Part shown: positions 1 through 8,461 of the stretch, in pieces
How the letters are laid out: every line of letters begins with the position of its first letter
How positions within the stretch are numbered: position 1 is the stretch's first letter
Assembly (NCBI GenBank): GCA_951812805.1
Contig: CATOSZ010000003.1
Location: 1,938,557-2,002,556 of the forward strand
Direction: 5' to 3'
Origin: an uncultured Alphaproteobacteria bacterium
GTDB taxonomy: Bacteria; Pseudomonadota; Alphaproteobacteria; GCA-2731375
DNA length: 64,000 nt
Program-made: the position numbers and the translations under genes
The notes under the pieces: model-generated
What the model was told of the DNA's origin: nothing
Databases searched by the model: none
The model's input: the letters and a program-made list of their open reading frames with translations, nothing else

Positions 1-489
1 GCCCATGCGCTGGCCGCGGCAGCAGGTCGTGAAGGCGTTGATGGCGCGCACGCCGACGTCGAGCCGCCCGCCGACCCGGGACCGCAAATGGGCCGGCGGC
101 GGGGCGGCGCGGATCGGCCGCGGCGCCGGCCCGCGCGGCAACGGCCCCTTGCCGTCGATCGGCGCGCCGAGGCCGTTGACGACCCGGCCGAGCCAGCCGG
201 AATCGGGGAAAATCCGGGCCTCCGCCTCGTCGACGATGGCCCGGCAGCCCATGCCGAGGCCGTCCAATTCACCGATCGGCATGACCAGCACCCGGTTGTC
301 GCGGAAGCCGACGACCTCGCCCGGCACGCGGCGTTTTCCGCGGGCCTCGAGGACCAGGCGGGCGCCGACCGGCAATTCACGGTGAATGCCCGCAACCTCC
401 ATCAACAAACCGCGCACGCCCGCGATCCGGCCATAGAGGCGATGCGGGGCGAGCCGCTCAAGGTCTTCCATCAATGCCTGCATGTCCAT
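1..489 (-). CDS. fliI: Flagellum-specific ATPase FliI, N-terminal part (runs off window)
   Basis: Reading the minus strand from ATG at 489 gives 163 codons that stay open to the window edge. The protein begins MDMQALMEDLERL and contains a beta-barrel region with GRIAGVRGLLMEVAG, then WLGRVVNGLGAPIDGKGPLP and ending in CRGQRMG, just before where the P-loop would lie. This is the N-terminal pattern of FliI, the ATPase that energises the flagellar type III export apparatus at the cytoplasmic face of the basal body. The Walker A motif itself is outside the window. It is divergent from ctrA across a 137-bp shared control region, fitting flagellar genes being CtrA targets in alphaproteobacteria. 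A second ATG at 483 is a possible alternative start. Confidence 0.9.
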   Translation of the reverse strand, partial: MDMQALMEDLERLAPHRLYGRIAGVRGLLMEVAGIHRELPVGARLVLEARGKRRVPGEVVGFRDNRVLVMPIGELDGLGMGCRAIVDEAEARIFPDSGWLGRVVNGLGAPIDGKGPLPRGPAPRPIRAAPPPAHLRSRVGGRLDVGVRAINAFTTCCRGQRMG

Positions 490-626
490 CTACCCGTCAC
501 CGCCGTCCCTTGGGCTCGGAATCCTGCGGCAAAGCGGTTAACCTCGAGTAAAGTCGGCCAGCATAACCATTTGTTAACATCGTCGGTTTAAACATGGTTA
601 AGCATGGTCATGACGGGGAGTGAGAG
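490..626. promoter_or_regulatory. Divergent fliI/ctrA control region with CtrA-like half-sites and a GANTC site
   Basis: This AT-richer gap between two divergent genes holds TTAA at 538-541 followed after 7 bp by TAAA (549-552). Further TTAA copies lie at 574-577, 588-591 and 598-601. The CtrA consensus is TTAA-N7-TTAA; the first pair is a one-mismatch version, and TTTA at 587-590 is 7 bp from TTAA at 598. A GAATC (519-523) is a CcrM-type GANTC methylation site. Autoregulation of ctrA through such sites is known in Caulobacter; here it is inferred. Confidence 0.5.
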
Positions 627-1328
627 ATGCGTGTACTGTTGATCGAAGACGACTCCGCAACCGCCCGCAGCATTGAGCTGATGTTGGAATCGGAGAAGTT
701 CAACACCTACACCACGGACTTGGGTGCCGAGGGGTTGGATCTCGGCAAGCTTTATGATTACGACATCATATTGCTGGACCTGAACCTGCCCGACATGCAC
801 GGCTACGACGTGCTCAAACGGCTGCGCACGGCGAAAATCGAGACGCCGATCCTGATCCTGTCGGGCATGTCGGAGCCCGACGACAAGGTGAAGGGGCTCG
901 GCTTCGGGGCCGACGACTATCTCACCAAGCCGTTCGACCGGCGCGAGCTGGTCGCCCGCATCCACGCCATCGTGCGCCGTTCCAAGGGTCACTCGCAGTC
1001 GGTCATCAACACCGGCAAGCTGGCGATCAACCTCGACACCAAGGCGGTCGAGGTCGAAGGCCAGCGCCTGCACCTGACCGGCAAGGAATACGCCATGCTG
1101 GAGCTGCTTTCGCTCCGCAAGGGCACGACCTTGACCAAGGAAATGTTCCTCAACCACCTCTATGGCGGCATGGACGAGCCGGAGCTGAAGATCATCGACG
1201 TCTTCATCTGCAAGCTTCGCAAGAAGCTGGCGGCCGCCACCGGCGGCGAGCACTATATCGAAACCGTCTGGGGACGCGGCTATGTCCTGCGCGATCCGCC
1301 CCCAGCCAACGCCGACGCCGCCGCCTGA
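627..1328 (+). CDS. ctrA: Cell-cycle response regulator CtrA
   Basis: OmpR/PhoB-type regulator of 233 aa, close to the usual CtrA length of about 231. The receiver domain occupies about residues 1-115, with phospho-acceptor Asp51 in [11 protein letters not shown] and the conserved Lys in [11 protein letters not shown]. The winged-helix DNA-binding domain spans about 125-225 and ends [13 protein letters not shown], typical of CtrA. The ATG follows a GGGGAGTGAGAG ribosome site. CtrA is the master regulator of cell cycle, flagellar and chemotaxis genes; phosphate reaches it from CckA through ChpT, whose gene lies about 6.3 kb away in this window. The protein ends in a short Ala-rich tail. The upstream region contains TTAA half-sites that suggest autoregulation. 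Confidence 0.95.
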   Translation: MRVLLIEDDSATARSIELMLESEKFNTYTTDLGAEGLDLGKLYDYDIILLDLNLPDMHGYDVLKRLRTAKIETPILILSGMSEPDDKVKGLGFGADDYLTKPFDRRELVARIHAIVRRSKGHSQSVINTGKLAINLDTKAVEVEGQRLHLTGKEYAMLELLSLRKGTTLTKEMFLNHLYGGMDEPELKIIDVFICKLRKKLAAATGGEHYIETVWGRGYVLRDPPPANADAAA

Positions 1329-1358
1329 GACGGCCGCGCGGCGACGCGGCGGCGAAAT

Positions 1359-1964
1359 TCAGGCCTGCCAGGCCCGTTGCAGGGCCGGGCGGGCCTGCAG
1401 CCGTTCGATATAGGCCTGGACGTTCGGCTTGTCGGACACGTCGCCGCCGAGGCGGGCCGAGACGATGCAGGCATGCCCGGTCATGACGTCGGCGCCCGAG
1501 AATTCGCCGGCCAAGTACTCACGGCCCTCCAGATGCCGGTCGACCGCGCTCATCATCCGTCCGACCAGCTTGATCGCCCGGTCGGCATTGGCCTGGTTGC
1601 GCCGTTCCTCCGGCAGCAGGATGGTTTCGACGACGATGACGTTGACCTGGGGCATGATCATGCCCTCGGCATAATGCAGCCATTGCAGATAGTCCGCGAA
1701 ATCGCCCGATTCCACGCTCGGCGACAGGCGGCCCTCGCCGTATTTCGCCAGCAGATACTGCACAATCGCCCCCGATTCGAAGATGCTGACGTCGCCGTCG
1801 TCCAGCGCCGGCACGCGCCCCATCGGATGGACGTTCAGGTAGTCGGGCGCCCGCATCGCCGGATCGCCGAGTTTGAAGCGTTCCAGCTCGTAGTCGAGGC
1901 CGAGTTCCTCGCACAGCCAGACGATACGCACCGAGCGCGTGTTGGGGGCGTGATAGATCTTCAT
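1359..1964 (-). CDS. Glutathione S-transferase family protein
   Basis: A 201-aa protein with the two-domain GST layout. The N-terminal thioredoxin-like fold (about 1-80) has SVRIVWLCEELGL, the cis-proline motif GRVPAL and the glutathione gamma-glutamyl contact ESGAI. The C-terminal part (about 90-200) is helical. The enzyme should be cytoplasmic and conjugate or reduce small molecules with glutathione; the substrate cannot be read from sequence. It lies between ctrA (convergent, 30 bp) and cheR, and is probably not functionally tied to either. The family call is firm; GST subfamily is not assigned. Confidence 0.88.
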   Translation of the reverse strand: MKIYHAPNTRSVRIVWLCEELGLDYELERFKLGDPAMRAPDYLNVHPMGRVPALDDGDVSIFESGAIVQYLLAKYGEGRLSPSVESGDFADYLQWLHYAEGMIMPQVNVIVVETILLPEERRNQANADRAIKLVGRMMSAVDRHLEGREYLAGEFSGADVMTGHACIVSARLGGDVSDKPNVQAYIERLQARPALQRAWQA

Positions 1965-2042
1965 GACATCGTCCCTTTCCAGCCTCCGCCCGCCACGCGG
2001 GCATCAATGGGAATCGGGATATAGCCGGCGAGCCGCGATGGC

Positions 2043-2852
2043 TCAAGCCGCGATGCCGTAGACCCCCCGCATGCCCGGCAGCGGCTTCAGCGCTTCGGAA
2101 ACCCCCAGCACGGTCTCGGAGGCGCCGAGGAACAGGCAGCCGTCCGGTGCCAGGACCTTGCGAATCTTCTCCAGAACCAGCGCTTTGGTCGGCGGGTCGA
2201 AGTAGATCAGCACGTTGCGGCAGAAGATGATGTCGAAGTGGCCAAGGGAGCCGAAGCCGTCGAGCAGGTTGAAGGTGCGGAAGTCGACCATGGCGCGCAG
2301 CGCGCCGTCGATTTGCCAATGCTCGCTGACCTGTTTGAAGTTGGCCATCAGCTGCTTGATGTGCAGGCCGCGCTGCACTTCGAACTGGGTGTAGAGGCCC
2401 GCCCGTGCCTTCTCCAGAACCGCCTGGGAGATATCCGTGCCGACGATTTCTATACGCCAGCCGGCGAACCGGGGGTTCATCTGCCGCAAGGTCATGGCGA
2501 TCGAATAGGCTTCCTGCCCGGTCGAGCAGGCGGCACTCCAGATCCTCAGGCGGCGGGAAGTGCGGCTCTCGGCGAGACGCGGCAACACTTCCTTTTCCAG
2601 GGTCTCGAAGGGCCTGACGTCGCGGAAGAAGAAGGATTCGTTCGTCGTCATCGCCTCGGTGACCGCATCGACCAACGCGGCCCGGCGACCGGAGCGGAGC
2701 GAAGAGACCAGCTCCTCCAAACTCTCGAAGCCGAAGCGGCGGGCGACCGGGGTGAGGCGGCTCTCCAGCAGGTAGAGCTTGTCCTCGGTGAGGGCAAGGC
2801 CGGACTCGGTCTTCAGAAGATCGGCCAGCAACTTGAAATCGGCGGAGTTCAT
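2043..2852 (-). CDS. cheR: Chemotaxis protein methyltransferase CheR
   Basis: A 269-aa protein with the CheR layout: an N-terminal helical domain (about 1-70), then a Rossmann-fold SAM-dependent methyltransferase. It shows NESFFFRD, WSAACSTGQEAYS (SAM loop) and FDIIFCRNVLIYFD. CheR methylates glutamates of chemoreceptors for adaptation. The start ATG overlaps the cheB stop, so it is translationally coupled and is the last gene of the cheA-cheW-cheY-cheB-cheR operon. No TPR extension is present. Confidence 0.95.
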   Translation of the reverse strand: MNSADFKLLADLLKTESGLALTEDKLYLLESRLTPVARRFGFESLEELVSSLRSGRRAALVDAVTEAMTTNESFFFRDVRPFETLEKEVLPRLAESRTSRRLRIWSAACSTGQEAYSIAMTLRQMNPRFAGWRIEIVGTDISQAVLEKARAGLYTQFEVQRGLHIKQLMANFKQVSEHWQIDGALRAMVDFRTFNLLDGFGSLGHFDIIFCRNVLIYFDPPTKALVLEKIRKVLAPDGCLFLGASETVLGVSEALKPLPGMRGVYGIAA

Positions 2853-3999
2853 AGCCGTCTCCCCAAAGCGATACGGACGGCCGTCGGTGCGATCTCGTCG
2901 AGGGGTTGCACCGCGCTACAAAGCCCGCCGGTGGCGACCGCACCCGGCATGCCCCAGACGACGCTGGTCGCCTCGTCCTGGGCGATGATGGTGGCGCCCT
3001 TGTCGATCAGGACACGGCCGCCGGCGAGACCGTCGTGGCCCATCCCGGTCAGGATGATCCCCAGCACCTTGGCCCCGTGCGAGCGGGCAAGTGAACGATA
3101 GAGCTGATCGACGGCGGGCCGGCAAAAGTTCTCCGGCGCCTCGTCGTTGAGGCGGACCACGGCGCGGCCCTGCACCATGTCGACGGTCATATGGCGTCCG
3201 CCCGGTGCGACGATGGCCTTGCCCGGCTCGAGCGCCATGCCGTCCTCGCCCTCGGCGCACGGCCAGCCGGTCTGCCGTTCGATATGCTGCGCCAGCATCG
3301 CGGTGAAGGTCGCCGGCATGTGCTGGGTGATGACGACGGGAAGATCGACCTTGTTGCGCAGGCCGCCGAGGACCGCCATCAAGGCTTGCGGGCCGCCCGT
3401 CGAGGAGCCGATGGCGATCACCTGCGGCGGCACCACCGCCGATTTGCGCAGCAGGATGGGCGATTTGCCGTAGAGGCGGCCTTCCGGGCGGGCGCGGACT
3501 TCGCGGCGCGGATCGAGGCCCTGCACGGGACGGGCGTCGCCGCGGGGCCGCGCCCGGATCGAGCGGCCGAGCGCCAACACCTTTTCCACGAGTTCCTGGC
3601 GAAAATTCGCATCACTGCGCAATGCCTCGCGCGAGGAGGGCTTGGCGATATAGTCCGCGGCGCCTATCGACAACGCCCGCAGGCTGAGATCGGCGTTGCG
3701 CTGGGTCAGCGTCGACGACATCACCACTTTGACCTCGGGATCGATCGCCAGGATTTCCGGCAGGGCGGACATGCCGTCCTTGCGTGGCATCTCGACATCG
3801 AGCACGACGACGTCGGGCCGTTTGTTGCGCACTTCCGAAATCGCCTGTTCACCATCGGCGGCCGAGGCGATGACCTCGATGTTCGGATTCTCCTCGAGCC
3901 AGCGCCGCGTCATGCCGCGGATTACGGCCGAATCGTCGACCACGAGAACACTCACGATTTCGGTGCGGGATGCCGCACGCGGTGAACTGGCGGCGCGCA

Positions 4000-4000
<1 letters not shown>
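2849..4000 (-). CDS. cheB: Chemotaxis protein-glutamate methylesterase CheB
   Basis: A 383-aa two-domain protein. The receiver domain (about 17-130) has the acceptor Asp68 in VVVLDVEMPRKDG; a linker follows; the C-terminal methylesterase has the catalytic Ser in AIGSSTGGPQAL, His in ITQHMP and Asp in GMGHDG. It removes methyl groups from chemoreceptors and is activated by CheA phosphorylation. The only sensible start before the receiver core is GTG at 4000, which overlaps the cheY stop (TAGTG). A start about 15 codons further in (at VSVLVVDD) is possible and would remove a poorly conserved N-terminal tail. It overlaps cheR downstream. Confidence 0.94.
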
Positions 4001-4365
<365 letters not shown>

Positions 4366-4378
4366 CGCCCTTGCTCCC

Positions 4379-4849
4379 TCAGGCCGCGCGAGCCTGGCCA
4401 AAGTCCAGCAGGCGGTCCACGTCGAGAACCACCATGAGTTGGCCGTCCAGTCGGAACACGCCGCTCGCCACTTCGCGCCAATGGACGTCGAGGGTCGGTG
4501 GGTTCCGCTCGAAGGCGTCGTCGCCGACGCTCAACACCTCGCCGACCTCGTCGATCAGCAGGCTGTAGGGCTCGCCGCGATGCTCGACCACGATGCTCAT
4601 CGACTTCTCGCGATCGGCCGGCGGCAGTCCGAGCCGGGCCCTGAGATCGATCGCCGTGACGATGCGCCCCCGCAGGTTCAGGGCGCCCGCCACCTCCGGC
4701 GGTGCCAGGGGAACGTTGGTCAGGGCGTGCGGGCTGAGGATGTCGTGTACCGAGAGGACGGGTACGCCGAACAACTGGCCGGCTAGGCTCGCGGTGACGA
4801 ATTCGCGGGGACCGTCGTCACTGCTGGTGGTCGTCTTGGGCTCGCTCAT
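4379..4849 (-). CDS. cheW: Chemotaxis coupling protein CheW
   Basis: A 156-aa SH3-like CheW domain protein: FVTASLAGQLFGVPVLSV, then IDLRARLGLPP and YSLLIDEVGEVLSV, which are standard CheW blocks. It couples chemoreceptor arrays to the CheA kinase. The start overlaps the end of cheA by 4 bp (ATGA), so the two are translationally coupled. The C-terminus (LMVVLDVDRLLDF) is complete. Confidence 0.93.
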   Translation of the reverse strand: MSEPKTTTSSDDGPREFVTASLAGQLFGVPVLSVHDILSPHALTNVPLAPPEVAGALNLRGRIVTAIDLRARLGLPPADREKSMSIVVEHRGEPYSLLIDEVGEVLSVGDDAFERNPPTLDVHWREVASGVFRLDGQLMVVLDVDRLLDFGQARAA

Positions 4850-7533
4850 GCGGCACCTCCACTCATCGCCATGGTTTGGGAAAGCGAGTCGAGCAGCGCG
4901 TCACGATCGAACTTGGCCACATAGTCGTTGAAGCCTACCTGTCGGCCGCGCTGGAAGTCCTTGGGATTGGCATGGGAAGAGAGCGCCAGGATCGGCGTCT
5001 CCTGCCAGCTGCCGGCGCTCTTCACCTCCTGGGCGAAGTCGAAGCCGTCCATTCCCGGCATCTCGATATCGGAGATGATGATGTCGAAGTTCTCGCCGTG
5101 CTCGCGCAGCTCCAGGGCCTTGTCGGCATCCTCGACCGAGGTCACGGCATAGCCCGCGACCTGCAGCAGCGGCGTTAGCATGTTGCGGAAGAAGGGGCTG
5201 TCGTCGACCAGCAGGATATGGCGTTCGGACCCACCGTCGCCGAAGGGCTCGTCGCCATGGCGTTTGAACCAGTTGCCGCTCGCCTGCTGGAGGAAATGGG
5301 CGACATCGAGGATCTCCGTCGCCTTGCCGCCGACCACCGCGCTGCCGATGAAGCCCGCCCGGTCCGCGCCCAGTTCCACGTTCAGTTCGTCCTCGACGAT
5401 GTCGATGATCTCGTCGACTACGAGGCCCATCGAGTAATCGTTGTCCGAGAACACCAGGATCGATTGGCGTCCGCTCTCCTCCAGCTCGAAATCTCCCTGC
5501 AAGGTCACCAACGGCATCAGCTGTCCGCGGTACTGCACGACCATTCGACCGTTGGAGCGTTCGATCGTCTCGCGCTCGATCTCCTCCAGCCGAGCCACGA
5601 GGGAGAGCGGCACGGCCTTCGGCTCCTCGTCGCCGACGCGGAAGACCAGGAAGCTCATGCGATCGTCGGCCCGTCGGTTCTGGACCTCGACCGCCGCCTC
5701 CTTGTCGTCCTCGTGCCCGGCGGCGTTCGACGTCTCGGCGGCGATGCCGTTCGGATCCAGGATCATGATCACGCTGCCGTCGCCGAGAATGGTGTTGCCG
5801 GAGAACATGGCGATATCGCGCAGCAGCGGTGCCACCGGCTTCACCACGATCTCCTCGGTGTCGAAGACCTGGTCGACGACGATACCGAAGGTGTAGGCGC
5901 CGACCTGCGTGACCACGATATAGGCCTCGCTTTCCGCGTCGAGCGGGCCGCCCTCATCGCCCTCGGCCCGCGGCAGGTGCAGGCTATCACCGAGATCGAC
6001 CAAGGGAAGCAACCGGTTACGCAACCGCAACACGGCCGCGTCCTTGATCATCTCGATCTGGCTCTCGCTGTGCTTGGAGGCACGCACCAGCTCGATCACC
6101 GACAGCTGGGGTATGGCGAAACGCTCGCCCCGGCACTCGACGATGAGGGCGGAGACGATGGCCAGCGTCAACGGGATCTTGATGGTGACGGTCGTACCCT
6201 TGCCGCGCTCGGAGCGCAGGTCGATGGTCCCGCCGATCTTCTCGATGTTGGTGCGCACCACGTCCATGCCGACGCCCCGCCCGGAGACACTGGTCACCGC
6301 CTTGGCGGTCGAGAAACCGGGCTTGAAGATGAACAGCATGATCTGCTGGTCGCTCAAGCTCTCGCATTCGGCCGGCGTCGTCAGTTCCTTCTCGATCGCC
6401 TTGGCCTTCAGTTTCTCGACGTCGAGGCCGGCGCCGTCGTCGCCGATCTCGATGATGATGTGGCCGCCCTCGTGATAGGCGTTCAGGACGATGTTCCCCG
6501 TCTCGGGCTTGCCGGCGGCCCGGCGTTCGGCGCCGGTCTCCAGCCCGTGGTCCGCGGAATTGCGCACCATGTGGGTGAGCGGATCCTTGATCAGCTCGAG
6601 CACTTGGCGATCGAGCTCGGTCTCGGCGCCGAGCATCTGCAGCTCGATCTTCTTGTCCAGCTCGTGGCCGAGGTCGCGGATGATGCGGGGCAGCTTGGCC
6701 CAGGCGTTGCCGATCGGCTGCATCCGCGTCTTCATCACGCCTTCCTGCAGCTCGGTCGTCACGTGGCTGAGGCGTTGCAGCGGCACCTTGAATTCGCTGT
6801 CCGCCTGCGTGCGGACCATTTGCAGCAGCTGGTTGCGGGTCAGCACCAGCTCGCTCACCATGGTCATCAGGTTCTCCAGCTGATCGACGCTGACGCGGAT
6901 CGACTGGTTGGCGACGGAAGATTCGGCGTTCACGGTCGGCGCCGGACCGGAGTCGGCCTTGGGTTCCGGTGCCACGGGCTTGGGTGCGGGCGCGGCGACC
7001 TCGCTCGCGGTCTCCTGGAAGACCCGTTCCAGTTCCTCCAGGCTGACCTCGCCCGGCTTCAGGGCGCGCTCGGGGCCCAGGTCGGGTTCCACCGGTGCCT
7101 CGACCGGCGCCGGCTCGGGCTCGGGATCCGGTGCGACGTCGCTCGCCGGCGCGAGCACCCCTTCCGCCATGGCGTCGAGCTGGCGGATGAGTTCGCCATC
7201 GTTGCCGTCGGGCTCGCTCTCGGTCGCTTCCAGGGCGCCGAGAATGTCCTTGATCCGGTCGAGCGAGGCCAGGATCAGCGACACCCCCTCGGCGGAGACG
7301 ACCAGTTCGCCGTCGCGAATCTTGCCGAGAACATTCTCCGAGGCATGCGCTACCGCCTCGAGGCGGGGCAGGCCGAGGAAGCCGCACGTGCCCTTGATGG
7401 TGTGCACGAGGCGGAAGATGTTGTCGATCAGACCCGGGTTGTCCGGGTTCCGTTCCAGATTTACGACCTCGACGTCGAGGGTCGAAAGAGACTCGTTCGT
7501 CTCGGTCAAAAACTCGCTGAGAAGCTCATCCAT
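4846..7533 (-). CDS. cheA: Hybrid chemotaxis histidine kinase CheA with two CheW-like domains and a C-terminal receiver
   Basis: A protein of about 895 aa, longer than classical CheA (about 650). In order: an HPt domain with phospho-His44 in RLVHTIKGTCGFLG; an acidic Pro/Glu/Ala linker (about 125-205) where a CheY-binding P2 domain would usually sit; a dimerisation helix pair (about 210-290); an HATPase with N-box PLTHMVRNSADHGLE and G-boxes GDDGAGLD and GRGVGMDVV; a CheW domain (about 460-600); a second CheW-like domain (about 625-755); and a receiver domain (about 770-895) with Asp822 in IISDIEMPGMDG. ATG 7533 was preferred to GTG 7542 because GGCAGG is then spaced 8 bp from the start. It heads the operon after a 113-bp gap from chpT. 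Confidence 0.93.
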   Translation of the reverse strand: MDELLSEFLTETNESLSTLDVEVVNLERNPDNPGLIDNIFRLVHTIKGTCGFLGLPRLEAVAHASENVLGKIRDGELVVSAEGVSLILASLDRIKDILGALEATESEPDGNDGELIRQLDAMAEGVLAPASDVAPDPEPEPAPVEAPVEPDLGPERALKPGEVSLEELERVFQETASEVAAPAPKPVAPEPKADSGPAPTVNAESSVANQSIRVSVDQLENLMTMVSELVLTRNQLLQMVRTQADSEFKVPLQRLSHVTTELQEGVMKTRMQPIGNAWAKLPRIIRDLGHELDKKIELQMLGAETELDRQVLELIKDPLTHMVRNSADHGLETGAERRAAGKPETGNIVLNAYHEGGHIIIEIGDDGAGLDVEKLKAKAIEKELTTPAECESLSDQQIMLFIFKPGFSTAKAVTSVSGRGVGMDVVRTNIEKIGGTIDLRSERGKGTTVTIKIPLTLAIVSALIVECRGERFAIPQLSVIELVRASKHSESQIEMIKDAAVLRLRNRLLPLVDLGDSLHLPRAEGDEGGPLDAESEAYIVVTQVGAYTFGIVVDQVFDTEEIVVKPVAPLLRDIAMFSGNTILGDGSVIMILDPNGIAAETSNAAGHEDDKEAAVEVQNRRADDRMSFLVFRVGDEEPKAVPLSLVARLEEIERETIERSNGRMVVQYRGQLMPLVTLQGDFELEESGRQSILVFSDNDYSMGLVVDEIIDIVEDELNVELGADRAGFIGSAVVGGKATEILDVAHFLQQASGNWFKRHGDEPFGDGGSERHILLVDDSPFFRNMLTPLLQVAGYAVTSVEDADKALELREHGENFDIIISDIEMPGMDGFDFAQEVKSAGSWQETPILALSSHANPKDFQRGRQVGFNDYVAKFDRDALLDSLSQTMAMSGGAA

Positions 7534-7646
7534 GCTGGCCACCTGCCGTTCTCGGGGATGGGTACGCCGTGAAGGCGAACCTCATCGGATCGAGAGGCAG
7601 GATGGCCGAGGACCCGTTAAAAACCGATGAAGGCGGTTTCAGAACA

Positions 7647-8267
7647 TCACGTCATGTGCACGGCAAAGTCGACGTGGTCGGCAGCCTCGCCGATCTCGAG
7701 CCGCGCGCCGAGACTGTCGAGCTGGCGCCGGGCCAGCCGCGCGGCGGCCGCACGGCTTTCCAGGTCGCGGGTCGCGATATCGTCGCCCAGGCCGTCGCGC
7801 AGGCCTTCCTCCAGCCGCGCACCCGGTCCCTCGGCATGCACGTCCACGCCGCCGCCGGCCCCATCGGCAATGCGCACCGTGCCGCCGGACGGCAGGCACT
7901 CGGCAGCGACCAGGGTCAGGTTCAACAGCGCGCGCGCCCGGCCCTGGGTCAACCCCGTCGGGCAGCCGGCCGGCCAGTCGAGCTGCACGCGCCCGCCTTC
8001 CAGCATGCCGGCGGCGAGGCCGCGCGCCTCGCCCTCGTCCATCGGTTCGTCGCCCCATTTCATGGTGCCGAAGGCCAGGCGGAAAAAGCGCAGCCGCCGG
8101 CTCGCCTGCTCGGCGCTCATCGCCAGCAGCTCCAGCGCCGCCTCGCGCATATCGGCGCTGTCCTCCTCGGCGAGCAGTTCGGTACCGTTGCCGATCGCGC
8201 CGACCGGGCCGACGAGATCGTGACAAATACGGGTGGAGATGAGGGCCGCGAGATCGAGATCTTCCAT
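7647..8267 (-). CDS. chpT: Histidine phosphotransferase ChpT
   Basis: A 206-aa protein starting MEDLDLAALISTRICHDLVG. His16 sits in the RICHDLVGPVGAI helix that carries the phosphoryl group in ChpT, and the C-terminal half is a degenerate ATPase-like fold lacking ATP-binding boxes. ChpT relays phosphate from CckA to CtrA and CpdR. ATG 8267 was chosen because the family begins at this helix; the longer reading frame adds 12 unconserved residues. It lies directly upstream of cheA in the same direction, so the CtrA relay and chemotaxis genes may be co-transcribed. The HPt call is strong from motif and context together. Confidence 0.88.
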   Translation of the reverse strand: MEDLDLAALISTRICHDLVGPVGAIGNGTELLAEEDSADMREAALELLAMSAEQASRRLRFFRLAFGTMKWGDEPMDEGEARGLAAGMLEGGRVQLDWPAGCPTGLTQGRARALLNLTLVAAECLPSGGTVRIADGAGGGVDVHAEGPGARLEEGLRDGLGDDIATRDLESRAAAARLARRQLDSLGARLEIGEAADHVDFAVHMT

Positions 8268-8461
8268 GCCCCGCAGTCTCGAAATTTGGCGCCCTGTCGT
8301 CAAGCGTCCACGATGCGGCGCGAACGGGCCGAGACAGGGGCTATGAATTCGGCGATATTCTCGAACTCCCGACCGGGCGTGGATGACACGGGCGCGTGGG
8401 CTTGACGCCCGGGGCGGGAGCGGTTCAAGAAGGCCGGGAAACGGCCTAGCGGAGGGCGCCC

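Noticed and set aside
5218..7572. Long plus-strand open frame (784 codons) opposite cheA
   Set aside because: Its sequence is an Arg/Leu/Asp-His-rich shadow of the GC-rich cheA frame with no recognisable domain; cheA is certain.
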